A stretch of DNA of 64,000 nt, from assembly GCF_030685535.1 (NCBI RefSeq), contig NZ_CP131601.1, positions 372,001 to 436,000 on the forward strand, written 5' to 3'. Every line of letters starts with the position of its first letter. Within the stretch, counting starts at the first letter, position 1. The stretch is from Photobacterium leiognathi. GTDB lineage: Bacteria > Pseudomonadota > Gammaproteobacteria > Enterobacterales > Vibrionaceae. Positions 53,809-62,250 of this stretch are shown here, one piece after another. The notes under the pieces were generated by a model. The model was not told the DNA's origin and searched no databases. It was given only the letters and a program-made list of their open reading frames with translations. The position numbers were made by a program, and so were the translations under genes.

Positions 53809-54942
53809 TTAATGAGCTAGAGCATAAATGGCTGCAACATTACGTGCAGTCAACTCAACGTTAATCGCGGCCTCTGCCAATGCTTCCGCTTGGCTAACCG
53901 AGCGTGGCACGACACTAAATACTGCATCAATACCATGTTCATGAACGACATTGCAGTCGTAAGATAAACAGCCCGCAATACCAATCACTGGTTTATTAAA
54001 ACGTTTTGCTGTGCGTGCCACACCAATCGGTGTTTTGCCGTGAATAGTTTGGCTATCAATGCGACCTTCACCTGTGATCACTAAATCAGCATCTTGTAGT
54101 ACGTCTGCTAAATTGACCGCATCCATGACAATCTCGATACCTGGACGTAATTGGGCGTTAAATATACCAAGTAAAGCTGCTCCCATACCGCCAGCAGCTC
54201 CAGCACCCGCCATGTCTTTTACATCTTTACCTAAGTCACGCTTAATGATTTCAGCATAGTGGGCAAGGTTATTATCGAGTTGAGTGACCATTTCAGGTGT
54301 TGCACCTTTCTGAGGTCCAAAAACTTGCGATGCGCCTTTTTCACCACACAAAGGGTTATCAACATCACATGCCACTTCGAGCTTTACAGATATTAAGCGA
54401 GGATCAATATTGCTCATATCAATACGGTGTAAGCGAGCTAATGCACCACCGCCATAGCTAATTTGCTTATTATTTTCATCGAGAAAACGTATACCTAATG
54501 CTTGCGCCATGCCGATACCACCATCGTTAGTGGCACTACCACCAATACCAACGATGATGTATTTAACACCTTTATCTAATGCGGCAAGAATAAGCTCACC
54601 AGTACCAAAGCTGGTGGTCAGCATTGGATTACGCAGCTCTGGGCTAACAAGGTGTAAACCTGATGCGGCAGCCATTTCGATAATGGCGGTTTTACCGTCA
54701 CCCATTAAACCGAAGAAACCATTGACTTGTTCACCTAACGGACCAGTTACTGAGCGCTCGATAATGGTGCCGTTGCTGGCATCAACCAGAGATTGCACTG
54801 TACCTTCACCGCCATCAGCCATTGGCAGTTTAATGTATTCAGCGTTCGGTATTACTTGACGAAAACCGTTTTCAATCGCCGTTGCCACTTCCATTGCCGT
54901 TAGGCTTTCTTTGTAAGAATCAGGAGCAATAATAATTTTCAT
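53809..54942 (-). CDS. Glycerate 2-kinase (GarK/GlxK family)
   Basis: The enzyme phosphorylates D-glycerate, feeding glyoxylate- or sugar-acid-derived carbon into glycolysis. The protein has 377 residues, and the family is usually about 380. Typical segments are the N-terminal [29 protein letters not shown] at about 42-53, [19 protein letters not shown], and [18 protein letters not shown]. It stands alone between acnB and yacL, which are adjacent in E. coli, so it may be an insertion into that order. I cannot tell GarK from GlxK by sequence alone. Confidence 0.93.
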   Translation of the reverse strand: MKIIIAPDSYKESLTAMEVATAIENGFRQVIPNAEYIKLPMADGGEGTVQSLVDASNGTIIERSVTGPLGEQVNGFFGLMGDGKTAIIEMAAASGLHLVSPELRNPMLTTSFGTGELILAALDKGVKYIIVGIGGSATNDGGIGMAQALGIRFLDENNKQISYGGGALARLHRIDMSNIDPRLISVKLEVACDVDNPLCGEKGASQVFGPQKGATPEMVTQLDNNLAHYAEIIKRDLGKDVKDMAGAGAAGGMGAALLGIFNAQLRPGIEIVMDAVNLADVLQDADLVITGEGRIDSQTIHGKTPIGVARTAKRFNKPVIGIAGCLSYDCNVVHEHGIDAVFSVVPRSVSQAEALAEAAINVELTARNVAAIYALAH

Positions 54943-55130
54943 AATTTAGGCCTTTCGTACGAACCGATTGAATACATTTATCTTTGTTGTTCTATGGTGT
55001 ATCACGATTTGTTGAATATAGCGCTATTGAGTTGCATTTATTGAGAAGATCCTGACAATGGGCGACAAGCGTAAGGACTGGCAATTTATCAGCTTCATCG
55101 CAACAAGATCACCTATGAGGAACGAAAGGT

Positions 55131-55499
55131 ATGGATTACGAATTTAAAAAAAATACCTTGGACGGTACTTACCACGCCATTTTTTCTATGGGACATGAAG
55201 TTCTGGGGCGCTGGATCATTGATGAGATAGGCAAAGACACTGACAAGCTTGATCTGATCATGGATCAACTTAGTGCAATGAAAAATAGTAGCCAAGAATG
55301 GCGCTTAGTTGGTGAAGAGCTGACGCTTTCTTTGCAAGATAATGAAGCGTTAGTTCAAGCTAATTGTTTGTTTTCAGAGGAAGAAGAAGACTTTGAAGAA
55401 GATCTTCACTTTTATGACGAAGAAAGTTTATCGGTATGTGGATTTGAAGATCTTGCACAAGTTTTGGAAGGGTGGCGCGCTTTTATCAAGCGTTTTTAA
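55131..55499 (+). CDS. yacL: YacL family protein (UPF0231)
   Basis: This small acidic cytoplasmic protein has 122 residues, and E. coli YacL has 120. The family core [20 protein letters not shown] and [14 protein letters not shown] is conserved, with an acidic stretch [11 protein letters not shown] at about 92-103. The function is unknown. The ribosome-binding site AGGAACGAAAGG lies close upstream. It follows acnB in E. coli; here the glycerate kinase lies between. Confidence 0.9.
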   Translation: MDYEFKKNTLDGTYHAIFSMGHEVLGRWIIDEIGKDTDKLDLIMDQLSAMKNSSQEWRLVGEELTLSLQDNEALVQANCLFSEEEEDFEEDLHFYDEESLSVCGFEDLAQVLEGWRAFIKRF

Positions 55500-55560
55500 G
55501 TGGTAAAGATCCTCAAGTAAGCATAATAAATATAAAACGTATTTATGCTTCATGTTAGTG

Positions 55561-55594
55561 AAAAGGCTGCACTGTAATGGTGCAGCCTTTTTTC
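55561..55594 (+). terminator. yacL terminator whose stem is also an NtrC-type dyad
   Basis: AAAAGGCTGCAC/GTGCAGCCTTTTTT forms a strong stem with a 7-nt loop followed by T residues. The internal TGCAC-N7-GTGCA (55568-55584) has the form of an NtrC (NRI) binding site and lies about 98 bp before the expected glnK start, where an NtrC enhancer would be expected. Confidence 0.75.
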
Positions 55595-55646
55595 GTTTAT
55601 TTGCTCTTAAATTTATAACTTATTGAATATTTTTAAAAAATAAATG

Positions 55647-55662
55647 TTGGCACAATGCTTGT
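55647..55662 (+). promoter_or_regulatory. Sigma-54 promoter of glnK-amtB
   Basis: TTGGCAC at 55647-55653 and TTGT at 55659-55662 match the -24/-12 consensus (TGGCAC-N5-TTGC) with correct spacing and one mismatch. It is 50 nt upstream of glnK. Sigma-54/NtrC control of glnK-amtB under nitrogen limitation is established in enterobacteria. Confidence 0.78.
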
Positions 55663-55711
55663 TTGTTAAATAAGTGTAAACAACAAGGATTGGGTATTTG
55701 AGGAGCAAGCA

Positions 55712-56050
55712 ATGAAAATTATTAACGCAATTATTAAGCCATTTAAGTTAGACGATGTACGTGAAGCATTAGCTGATGTCGGTGTCGAAGGTATGACTGT
55801 CTCGGAAGTCAAAGGATTTGGTCGACAGAAAGGACACACCGAATTGTACCGTGGTGCTGAATATCAGGTGGACTTTCTGCCTAAGGTGAAAATTGAAATT
55901 GCAACACAAGCCCAGAACTTGGATGCCATTGTTGAAGCGATAAGCAATGCTGCGCAAACCGGCAAAATCGGTGATGGAAAAATTTTTGTTTATGACCTTG
56001 AGCACGCTGTACGTATCCGTACTGGTGAAGTTGATACTGAAGCGCTGTAG
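55712..56050 (+). CDS. glnK: Nitrogen regulatory PII protein GlnK
   Basis: GlnK is a PII signal protein that senses ATP/ADP and 2-oxoglutarate and blocks AmtB when nitrogen is plentiful. The protein has 112 residues. The T-loop contains the uridylylation site Y51 in RGAEYQVDFLPK, and the C-terminal GDGKIFVYDLEHAVRIRTGE is the family signature. The linkage to amtB and the sigma-54 promoter favour GlnK over GlnB. Confidence 0.94.
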   Translation: MKIINAIIKPFKLDDVREALADVGVEGMTVSEVKGFGRQKGHTELYRGAEYQVDFLPKVKIEIATQAQNLDAIVEAISNAAQTGKIGDGKIFVYDLEHAVRIRTGEVDTEAL

Positions 56051-56100
56051 ATCGTAAACGTAACGAATGGATGAATTAGGGTTATTAGGGGAAGACGACC

Positions 56101-57330
56101 ATGGAATTATCAACAACAGTAACAGAATTGCGTTATGCGCTAGACACCTTTTTCTTTTTGATGTCTGGAGCATTAGTCATGTGGATGGCAGCTGGATTTG
56201 CAATGTTAGAAGCAGGTCTTGTTCGCTCTAAAAACACCACAGAAATCTTAACTAAAAACATCTGCTTATATGCTATCGCTTGTACGATGTACCTGCTAGT
56301 GGGTTACAACATCATGTACGTTGATAACGGTGCTGGTGGCTGGTTACCGTCATTTGGCACTTTAATTGGTACCCAAGCGGAAGGGGCTGATCACTCATTA
56401 GAATCTGACTTCTTCTTCCAAGTAGTATTCGTTGCAACAGCAATGTCTGTGGTATCGGGCGCGGTTGCTGAGCGTATGAAGCTGTGGTCATTCCTTATCT
56501 TCTCTGTGGTGCTAACAGCATTTATCTACCCGGTTGAAGGTTATTGGACATGGGGCGGTGGTTTCTTATCAGAGGCAGGTTTCAGTGATTTTGCAGGCTC
56601 AGGTATTGTTCACATGGCTGGTGCTGCTGCGGCATTAGCAGGTGTATTACTCCTTGGTGCTCGTAAAGGTAAGTACGGTAAAAACGGTGAAATTTATCCA
56701 ATTCCTGGTTCAAACATGCCACTTGCAACACTAGGTACATTTATTCTGTGGTTCGGTTGGTTTGGTTTCAATGGTGGTTCCCAGCTAATGGTGTCTGACT
56801 TTGAGAACGCAACAGCAGTAGGTCAAATCTTCCTAAATACCAATGCAGCAGCGGCAGCAGGTGCCATTGCAGCACTGGCAGTATGTAAAACAACATGGGG
56901 TAAGGCTGATTTAACCATGGTATTGAACGGTGCATTAGCAGGTCTAGTTGCTATTACTGCAGATCCTTTATCTCCATCACCAGTTGCTGCGGTAATTATT
57001 GGTGTGGTTGCAGGTGCATTGGTTGTATTTAGCATCATTGCACTAGATAAAGTGAAGATTGATGATCCTGTAGGTGCAATCTCTGTACACGGTGTGTGTG
57101 GTCTATTTGGTCTAATGGTAGTGCCATTTAGTAATGCTGATGCAAACTTTATGACACAGCTATTTGGTGCTGCTGTTATCTTCGGTTGGGTATTTGCTGC
57201 AAGCTTTGCGGTATGGGGCGTGCTAAAAGCAACAATTGGTATCCGTGTAACAGAAGAAGAAGAATTGGAAGGCATGGATTCACACGATTGTGGTGTTGAT
57301 GCTTACCCAGAATTTGTTAGCGTGAAATAA
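56101..57330 (+). CDS. amtB: Ammonium transporter AmtB
   Basis: AmtB is the trimeric ammonium channel gated by GlnK. The protein has 409 residues with about eleven hydrophobic helices. Family segments include AAGFAMLEAGLVRSKNT, GYWTWGGGFLSEAGFSDFAG, the GSGIVHMAGAAAAL pore histidine helix, WFGFNGGS and the second pore histidine in VGAISVHGVCGLFG. It lies 50 nt after glnK and has GGGGAAG upstream of its ATG. Confidence 0.96.
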   Translation: MELSTTVTELRYALDTFFFLMSGALVMWMAAGFAMLEAGLVRSKNTTEILTKNICLYAIACTMYLLVGYNIMYVDNGAGGWLPSFGTLIGTQAEGADHSLESDFFFQVVFVATAMSVVSGAVAERMKLWSFLIFSVVLTAFIYPVEGYWTWGGGFLSEAGFSDFAGSGIVHMAGAAAALAGVLLLGARKGKYGKNGEIYPIPGSNMPLATLGTFILWFGWFGFNGGSQLMVSDFENATAVGQIFLNTNAAAAAGAIAALAVCKTTWGKADLTMVLNGALAGLVAITADPLSPSPVAAVIIGVVAGALVVFSIIALDKVKIDDPVGAISVHGVCGLFGLMVVPFSNADANFMTQLFGAAVIFGWVFAASFAVWGVLKATIGIRVTEEEELEGMDSHDCGVDAYPEFVSVK

Positions 57331-57358
57331 AATATAAGTAATTAATTACTTTATAGAT

Positions 57359-57393
57359 AAAAAATCGCCACCTAGAGATAGGTGGCGATTTTT
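57359..57393 (+). terminator. Terminator of glnK-amtB
   Basis: The stem AATCGCCACCT/AGGTGGCGATT is followed by a T-run. Confidence 0.9.
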
Positions 57394-57425
57394 ATTTTTG
57401 ATTGTAAAAAATTGTAACGGCTAGA

Positions 57426-57482
57426 TTGCGAAGGAAAGTCTTTTGCGTATAATAAATGTTATTGAGAAACATTATCATTACA
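57426..57482 (+). promoter_or_regulatory. fbpA promoter with Fur box
   Basis: TTGCGA at 57426-57431 and a perfect TATAAT at 57448-57453 (16-bp spacer) form the promoter. A Fur-type array GAGAAA-c-ATTATC-ATTACA at 57464-57482 matches the hexamer model (GATAAT-type repeats) at 14 of 18 positions and covers the start region. Iron repression of fbpABC is inferred. Confidence 0.68.
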
Positions 57483-57505
57483 TTTTGCGTTTAAGGGAAT
57501 AATTA

Positions 57506-58519
57506 ATGAAAAAGCTTTTAGCTCCAGCCATCCTAATGGGTTTAGCCGCTCCTCAAGTTGCCACTGCGGCTGAAGAGGTAAATGTTTATTCATACCGCCA
57601 ACCTTTCTTAGTTGAGCCTATGTTTAACGAGTTCACTAAAGAAACGGGTATCAAAGTTAATGTAAAATTTGCTAAACAAGGTATTGCAGAAAAACTACAA
57701 CAAGAAGGTGAGTACAGCCCTGCAGACGTAGTTTTAACAACTGATATTAGCCGCTTAGTTGAGCTTTCAGATAAGAAGCTAGTTCAATCTGTTGATAGCA
57801 AAGTGATTGATAGCAATGTACCTGCTCAGTTCCGTGATAACGAAGATGAGTGGTTTGCACTAACATTGCGTTCTCGTAACGTTTATTCATCAAAAGATCG
57901 TGTAGGTAAGCTACCTGCATCTTTTGATTACAGCGATTTAGCGAAGCCTGAGTGGAAAGGTAAGATTTGTACTCGCTCTGGTAAGCACCCTTACAACGTT
58001 TCACTAGTATCATCTATGATCGCGCATTACGGTGAAGCGGAAACAAAAGTATGGCTTGAAGGCGTGAAAGCGAACCTTGCACGTAAGCCACAAGGTAACG
58101 ACCGTGCGCAAGTACAAGCAGTGAAAGAAGGTCTATGTGATCTGGCAATTGGTAACAGCTACTACCTAGGTAAAATGGTTAACGATGAAAACCAAAAAGC
58201 ATGGGCTGAAGCGGTTTACATTAACTTCCCAGGTCAAGAGAGCAAAGGTACACACGTTAACGTAAGTGGTATGGCAATGGCGAAATACGCGCCAAACAAA
58301 GACAACGCGCTTAAGTTAATGGAATTCCTAACTTCTGATAAAGCACAAGAAATGTATGCAGAAGTGAACTACGAGTACCCAGTGAAAGATGGCGTGAAGC
58401 GTTCAGAGCTAGTGGCATCTTGGGGCGACTTCAAAGCTGACGATGTATCACTAGATGAAATCGCTCAGTACCACAATGCAGCGACTAAACTGCTGGATGA
58501 AGTGAAGTTTGATCTGTAA
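57506..58519 (+). CDS. fbpA: Periplasmic ferric iron-binding protein FbpA (FutA-like)
   Basis: FbpA captures Fe3+ in the periplasm for the FbpBC importer. The protein has 337 residues with a signal peptide (MKKLLAPAILMGLAAPQVATAA). The mature start EVNVYSYRQPFLVEPMFNEF is typical of the iron-binding family, and the Tyr pair in GNSYYLGKM is the usual iron ligand. A hairpin terminator between it and fbpB probably lets it be made in excess of the membrane parts. Confidence 0.94.
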   Translation: MKKLLAPAILMGLAAPQVATAAEEVNVYSYRQPFLVEPMFNEFTKETGIKVNVKFAKQGIAEKLQQEGEYSPADVVLTTDISRLVELSDKKLVQSVDSKVIDSNVPAQFRDNEDEWFALTLRSRNVYSSKDRVGKLPASFDYSDLAKPEWKGKICTRSGKHPYNVSLVSSMIAHYGEAETKVWLEGVKANLARKPQGNDRAQVQAVKEGLCDLAIGNSYYLGKMVNDENQKAWAEAVYINFPGQESKGTHVNVSGMAMAKYAPNKDNALKLMEFLTSDKAQEMYAEVNYEYPVKDGVKRSELVASWGDFKADDVSLDEIAQYHNAATKLLDEVKFDL

Positions 58520-58532
58520 TTAGTTACAAAAT

Positions 58533-58560
58533 AAATGGGGCGCTAAGCCCCATTTTTACA
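58533..58560 (+). terminator. Intra-operon terminator/attenuator after fbpA
   Basis: AAATGGGGC/GCCCCATTT with a 5-nt loop is followed by T residues, 13 nt after the fbpA stop. Partial readthrough would give more binding protein than permease. Confidence 0.8.
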
Positions 58561-58685
58561 TTGTGCTTGGTAAGTTTTGCAATAAGTTGTGGTAGTTTCC
58601 CTCTCCCATTTAAGGAATATGGGAACAGAATCTAGCCGATGCGGATGATGGCTAAAGATATTGAAAAAATACTAAGTAGTAGTAA

Positions 58686-60314
58686 ATGAAAGAAAAGTTT
58701 TTGTTCTGGAAGACCAGTAGTTGGACGTTTGCTCTGCTGCTGGTTTTTCCTATTTTAGCGATATTTGTTACCGCAATGGGCAATTCAGATGATGTGTTCA
58801 GTCATCTGCTTAATACGGTGATGCCAACCTATGTTTTCAACACGGTTGGCCTTGTTATTGGTACAGTACTGCTTTCTCTTTGTTTTGGTCTTCCCGCAGC
58901 TTGGTTTATGGCAATGTGCCGCTTACCGGGAGAAAAAATCCTGCAATGGGCGCTTGTACTCCCCCTTGCGATGCCTGGCTATATCGTCGGTTACCTCTAC
59001 ACTAACTGGTTTGATTACGCTGGCCCTATCCAGATTTTCCTGCGCGATATTTTTGGTTGGCAGCACGTTAGTGATTATTGGTTTCCTGATCTACGTACCC
59101 TTGGTGGGGCATGTTTTGTCCTCGCTTTAGTGCTTTATCCTTATATTTATTTATTAGTTCGTGCGGCGTTCATGGAACAAAGTGTGAGCTTATTGCAATC
59201 AGCACGTTTGCTACGTTGTACCCCTTGGGAAAGTTTCCGTCGTATCTCATTGCCATTAGCACGTCCTGCTATCGCAGTAGGCGTGTCTCTGGTCGCAATG
59301 GAAGCGCTAGGGGATTTTGGCACCGTTAGCTACTTTGCGGTCAATACCTTAACCACTGCGGTATACGATACGTGGTTGGGCTACTCGAACTTGTATGCAG
59401 CGGCAAAAATCTCCGCGATCATGCTGTTGGTGATTTTCTTTTTGATCAGCAGTGAGCGTTTTAGCCGTCGTAAACAGAAGATGTTCCAACATCAATGTGA
59501 TAACGATGGCGATTATAAATATCAGCTAACGGGTTGGAAAAAGTGGTTTGCTTTGGTGTGGTGTTGGAGTTTAGTCGGCAGTGCCTTCATTCTACCTGTA
59601 CTGCAATTGGGCTATTACGCTGTTGATTATTTCAGCCAAAGTTGGACGCCAGAATTTCAGCAATACAGCATCAATAGTTTATTAGTATCGGTATCGGCTG
59701 CCGTGATTGCGGTGATCTTAGGACTATTAGTGAATTTTTACCGTCGTTTAGATGGCAAAGGCTTAAGTCAAATGCCGATCCGTTTATCGTCATTGGGTTA
59801 TGCGGTACCGGGAACGGTTTTGGCGATTGGTGTGATGATCCCACTGACGAGTATGGATCATCTTGTTAATGATATTGCGATTAGCTTAGGTTTAGGTCGT
59901 CCAGGGCTTATCTTCTCAGGCACGATCTTCGCGATTGTTTTTGCCTTTGTTGTCCGTTTTGCCGCTGTTGCGATAGGCAGTATTGAAACTAGCTTAACCA
60001 AAATATCGCCATCGTTAGATATGGCATCAAAAACCATGGGATATGGCTCAACGGCAATGTTGAGAAAAGTTCATTTACCGTTAATACGTCGTGGCTGTTT
60101 AATTGCGGGTTTATTGGTGTTTATTGAGTCGATGAAAGAGCTCAACGCGGCACTGTTATTACGCCCATTTAACTTTGAAACCTTAGCGACGTATGTATTT
60201 AATTTCGCCTCTGATGAGCAGTTAGAAATCGCCGCATTACCTGCGATTTTGCTGGTGGCGGTAGGGTTGATCCCTTTGGTGTTGGTTAACCGATCTTTGG
60301 AGCAAAAGAACTAA
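58686..60314 (+). CDS. fbpB: Ferric iron ABC transporter permease FbpB
   Basis: FbpB is the inner-membrane channel of the importer. The protein has 542 residues and is a fused duplicate of the binding-protein-dependent permease domain, with about twelve hydrophobic helices. The two EAA-type loops, EALGDFGTVSYF and the region after SLTKISPSLDMASKTMG, contact FbpC. It overlaps fbpC by one base. The ribosome-binding site is weak, consistent with lower expression than fbpA. Confidence 0.93.
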   Translation: MKEKFLFWKTSSWTFALLLVFPILAIFVTAMGNSDDVFSHLLNTVMPTYVFNTVGLVIGTVLLSLCFGLPAAWFMAMCRLPGEKILQWALVLPLAMPGYIVGYLYTNWFDYAGPIQIFLRDIFGWQHVSDYWFPDLRTLGGACFVLALVLYPYIYLLVRAAFMEQSVSLLQSARLLRCTPWESFRRISLPLARPAIAVGVSLVAMEALGDFGTVSYFAVNTLTTAVYDTWLGYSNLYAAAKISAIMLLVIFFLISSERFSRRKQKMFQHQCDNDGDYKYQLTGWKKWFALVWCWSLVGSAFILPVLQLGYYAVDYFSQSWTPEFQQYSINSLLVSVSAAVIAVILGLLVNFYRRLDGKGLSQMPIRLSSLGYAVPGTVLAIGVMIPLTSMDHLVNDIAISLGLGRPGLIFSGTIFAIVFAFVVRFAAVAIGSIETSLTKISPSLDMASKTMGYGSTAMLRKVHLPLIRRGCLIAGLLVFIESMKELNAALLLRPFNFETLATYVFNFASDEQLEIAALPAILLVAVGLIPLVLVNRSLEQKN

Positions 60315-61354
60315 TGAAACATGCATTATCTGTCAGTGGCTTAACCTGTAGTTACCATGGTCAGCCAGTGTTAAAAGACTTATCGTTAGCGGTTAATTCA
60401 GGCGAGATTGTCTGCTTGCTTGGTGCTAGTGGTTGCGGTAAGACAACGTTATTAAAAGCGATTGCTGGCCTGCTGCCATTAGAGCAAGGTTATATGTCGA
60501 TCAACGAGCGTACGATTGTTGATGAGCATCAGTGGCAACCGCCGGAGAAACGTAATATTGGCATGATCTTTCAAGACTATGCATTGTTTCCACATCTTAC
60601 GGTAGCGCAAAATATCGCGTTTGGTTTACGCCATTGGGAAAAGCCACGTATTGCTGCCAAGATCCAAGAAATGTTGGAATTAGTTCACTTAACAGGGCTT
60701 GCGGATCGTTATCCACACCAATTGTCTGGTGGTCAGCAACAGCGTGTGGCGATTGCACGAGCACTGGCGTGTGAGCCTGATTTGATCCTACTCGATGAGC
60801 CGTTTTCTAATATTGATACTCAAGTACGCCATAGTTTGATCCGTGATATTCGTAAGATCTTTAAAGCTCAAGGTGTTACTGCTATTTTCGTAACTCACAG
60901 CCGTGAAGAGGCTTTTGCTTTTGCCGATAAAATGGCGGTGATGAATAATGGTGTGATTGAACAATTTGGTACGGCGACGGAGCTTTACTATCAGCCAAGC
61001 AGCCGCTTTGTCGCTGATTTCTTAGGTACTGGCTCTTACTTACCAGCCACTGTGAAAAATCAAAACCGTTTACTGACACCACTAGGTGAACTAGCGCTAG
61101 CATCGAATGAAACCTTATATGCAGATGATACTTCAGTTGATTGGTTGTTACGTCCTCAGAACCTGCGTGTAAGCTTACAGCAAGATGGGGATGGGGAAAT
61201 TATCGAACAACAGTTTATGGGTGATAGCTGTCGTTATACGGTTGACTTCTCAGGTCATCAATTGATTGTTAATTCACACTCATTGATGAATATTGGTGAT
61301 CGTGTTGTGGTGGATGTTGAGCCGCATCAGCCTGTTGTTTTTGCGGTCGCATAA
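60314..61354 (+). CDS. fbpC: Ferric iron ABC transporter ATPase FbpC
   Basis: FbpC is the ATPase that powers the importer. The protein has 346 residues. Walker A GASGCGKT is at 37-44, the signature LSGGQQQRVAIARAL is at about 137-151, Walker B LILLDEP is at about 157-163, and the switch histidine is in TAIFVTHS. A C-terminal TOBE-like regulatory domain follows (about 235-346). It starts on the last base of the fbpB stop. Confidence 0.95.
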   Translation: MKHALSVSGLTCSYHGQPVLKDLSLAVNSGEIVCLLGASGCGKTTLLKAIAGLLPLEQGYMSINERTIVDEHQWQPPEKRNIGMIFQDYALFPHLTVAQNIAFGLRHWEKPRIAAKIQEMLELVHLTGLADRYPHQLSGGQQQRVAIARALACEPDLILLDEPFSNIDTQVRHSLIRDIRKIFKAQGVTAIFVTHSREEAFAFADKMAVMNNGVIEQFGTATELYYQPSSRFVADFLGTGSYLPATVKNQNRLLTPLGELALASNETLYADDTSVDWLLRPQNLRVSLQQDGDGEIIEQQFMGDSCRYTVDFSGHQLIVNSHSLMNIGDRVVVDVEPHQPVVFAVA

Positions 61355-61373
61355 ATAGCAAAGTACATAGAAA

Positions 61374-61405
61374 TGAAAAAGGCCAGCATGATGCTGGCCT
61401 TTTTG
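61374..61405. terminator. Bidirectional terminator between fbpC and litR
   Basis: An A-run, a perfect GGCCAGCAT/ATGCTGGCC inverted repeat and a T-run lie between the convergent genes. Confidence 0.9.
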
Positions 61406-61419
61406 CTCATTGAGTCTGC

Positions 61420-62028
61420 TTAGCGAGTGAGTGCTAATGCTTCAAGGTAAGTTTCTGCCTGTTGATGCAGTGCTGTTTGATCTGGCAGCAAGTTAGCTTG
61501 GATATAAAGTACGTAACAAATGCCGTGCAGTAATTTGGCTAAGTCATCTGCAGTTTGCTCTGTTGTGATTTCACCATTATCAATGGCTTGAGAAAATGCA
61601 TCACGTACTTTGTGTAGATTATTACGATTAGTTTCAACAAATTGAGGCCATACTTCATCACGTACAGAAGTACTCCACTCAAACCATACTTTGATCCAAT
61701 CCTGTTGCTCTAAAACGTTATCGATTAGATTATGACTAATACGAGTTAGACGCTCGTGCAGTGTTCTGTTTTTATCACCAAGGCATTCTTCAAGTAATGC
61801 ACTAAACTCATTTTCAACTTCAACTAATACTTGTTCAACTAGCGCTTCTCGGGTTGGAAAATAATTGAAGACGGTAGCAACGGAAACGTTTGCCATTTCA
61901 GCAATATCAGCGTGACCTGCACGACCAATACCTCTTCTTGCGAAAACTTCTAGTGAGTAATCAAGAAGTTGCTGTCTTCTTTTCTCCGGTGAAAGACGCG
62001 TACGAGTTTTTTTGGTAATCGTATCCAT
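61420..62028 (-). CDS. litR: Quorum-sensing master regulator LitR (LuxR/HapR/SmcR family, TetR fold)
   Basis: LitR is the TetR-type regulator at the end of the AI-2/AHL-LuxO-Qrr cascade; it controls luminescence, motility and other density traits in Vibrionaceae. The protein has 202 residues. The HTH region (about 20-68) contains the family-specific FARRGIGRAGHADIAEMANV and VFNYFPTREALVEQVL, nearly as in HapR/LuxR. The C-terminal ligand and dimer domain follows. Adjacency to hpt is the classic position of luxR/hapR/litR. The start ATG has AGGGAT 8-9 nt upstream, in a sequence that could pair with Qrr sRNAs. Confidence 0.92.
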   Translation of the reverse strand: MDTITKKTRTRLSPEKRRQQLLDYSLEVFARRGIGRAGHADIAEMANVSVATVFNYFPTREALVEQVLVEVENEFSALLEECLGDKNRTLHERLTRISHNLIDNVLEQQDWIKVWFEWSTSVRDEVWPQFVETNRNNLHKVRDAFSQAIDNGEITTEQTADDLAKLLHGICYVLYIQANLLPDQTALHQQAETYLEALALTR

Positions 62029-62048
62029 AATTAATCATCCCTAGCCTA
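62029..62048 (-). promoter_or_regulatory. litR leader with candidate Qrr sRNA pairing site
   Basis: On the minus strand the leader reads GGCTAGGGATGATTAATT before the ATG. GGCTAGG (62040-62046) is the exact complement of the CCUAGCC core conserved in Vibrio Qrr sRNAs and directly abuts the ribosome-binding site. Pairing would block translation. Confidence 0.5.
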
Positions 62049-62144
62049 AGTATAAAATTTAGTTATGCATCTGCTTTAATAATGCTAGCTTACATAATAA
62101 ACAACTCTTCGGCAAATAATTAGTCAGTGATGTGTTTCGTATAA

Positions 62145-62250
62145 TTGACACTATTGATTAAATAACCATTACTTCGAAGGAGTGTTACAATGCGACTCCT
62201 TTGAAATAAGTAGCCATGTGGCTAGTGCAATTGCACTAATGGAGAAGAAA
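62145..62250 (+). promoter_or_regulatory. hpt leader with three consecutive dyads and a mini-ORF
   Basis: A possible -35 TTGACA is at 62145-62150, but no good -10 is visible. The leader then has an 11-bp hairpin (62173-62183 with 62195-62205), a 6-bp dyad TAGCCA/TGGCTA (62211-62224), and a perfect 14-bp palindrome AGTGCAATTGCACT (62224-62237) next to the hpt ribosome-binding site GGAG (62241-62244). The first hairpin contains AAGGAG and a four-codon ORF (ATG CGA CTC CTT TGA, 62190-62204). The TATTGATTAAATAA at 62152-62165 could be a LitR half-site. Confidence 0.55.

Noticed and set aside
61420..62028. Generic TetR antibiotic-efflux repressor
   Set aside because: The HTH sequence and position next to hpt match the LuxR/HapR/LitR family, and no efflux pump is adjacent.
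62182..62250. GTG start of hpt at 62182
   Set aside because: It would translate the structured leader; the ATG at 62251 has GGAG 6 nt upstream and matches the family.
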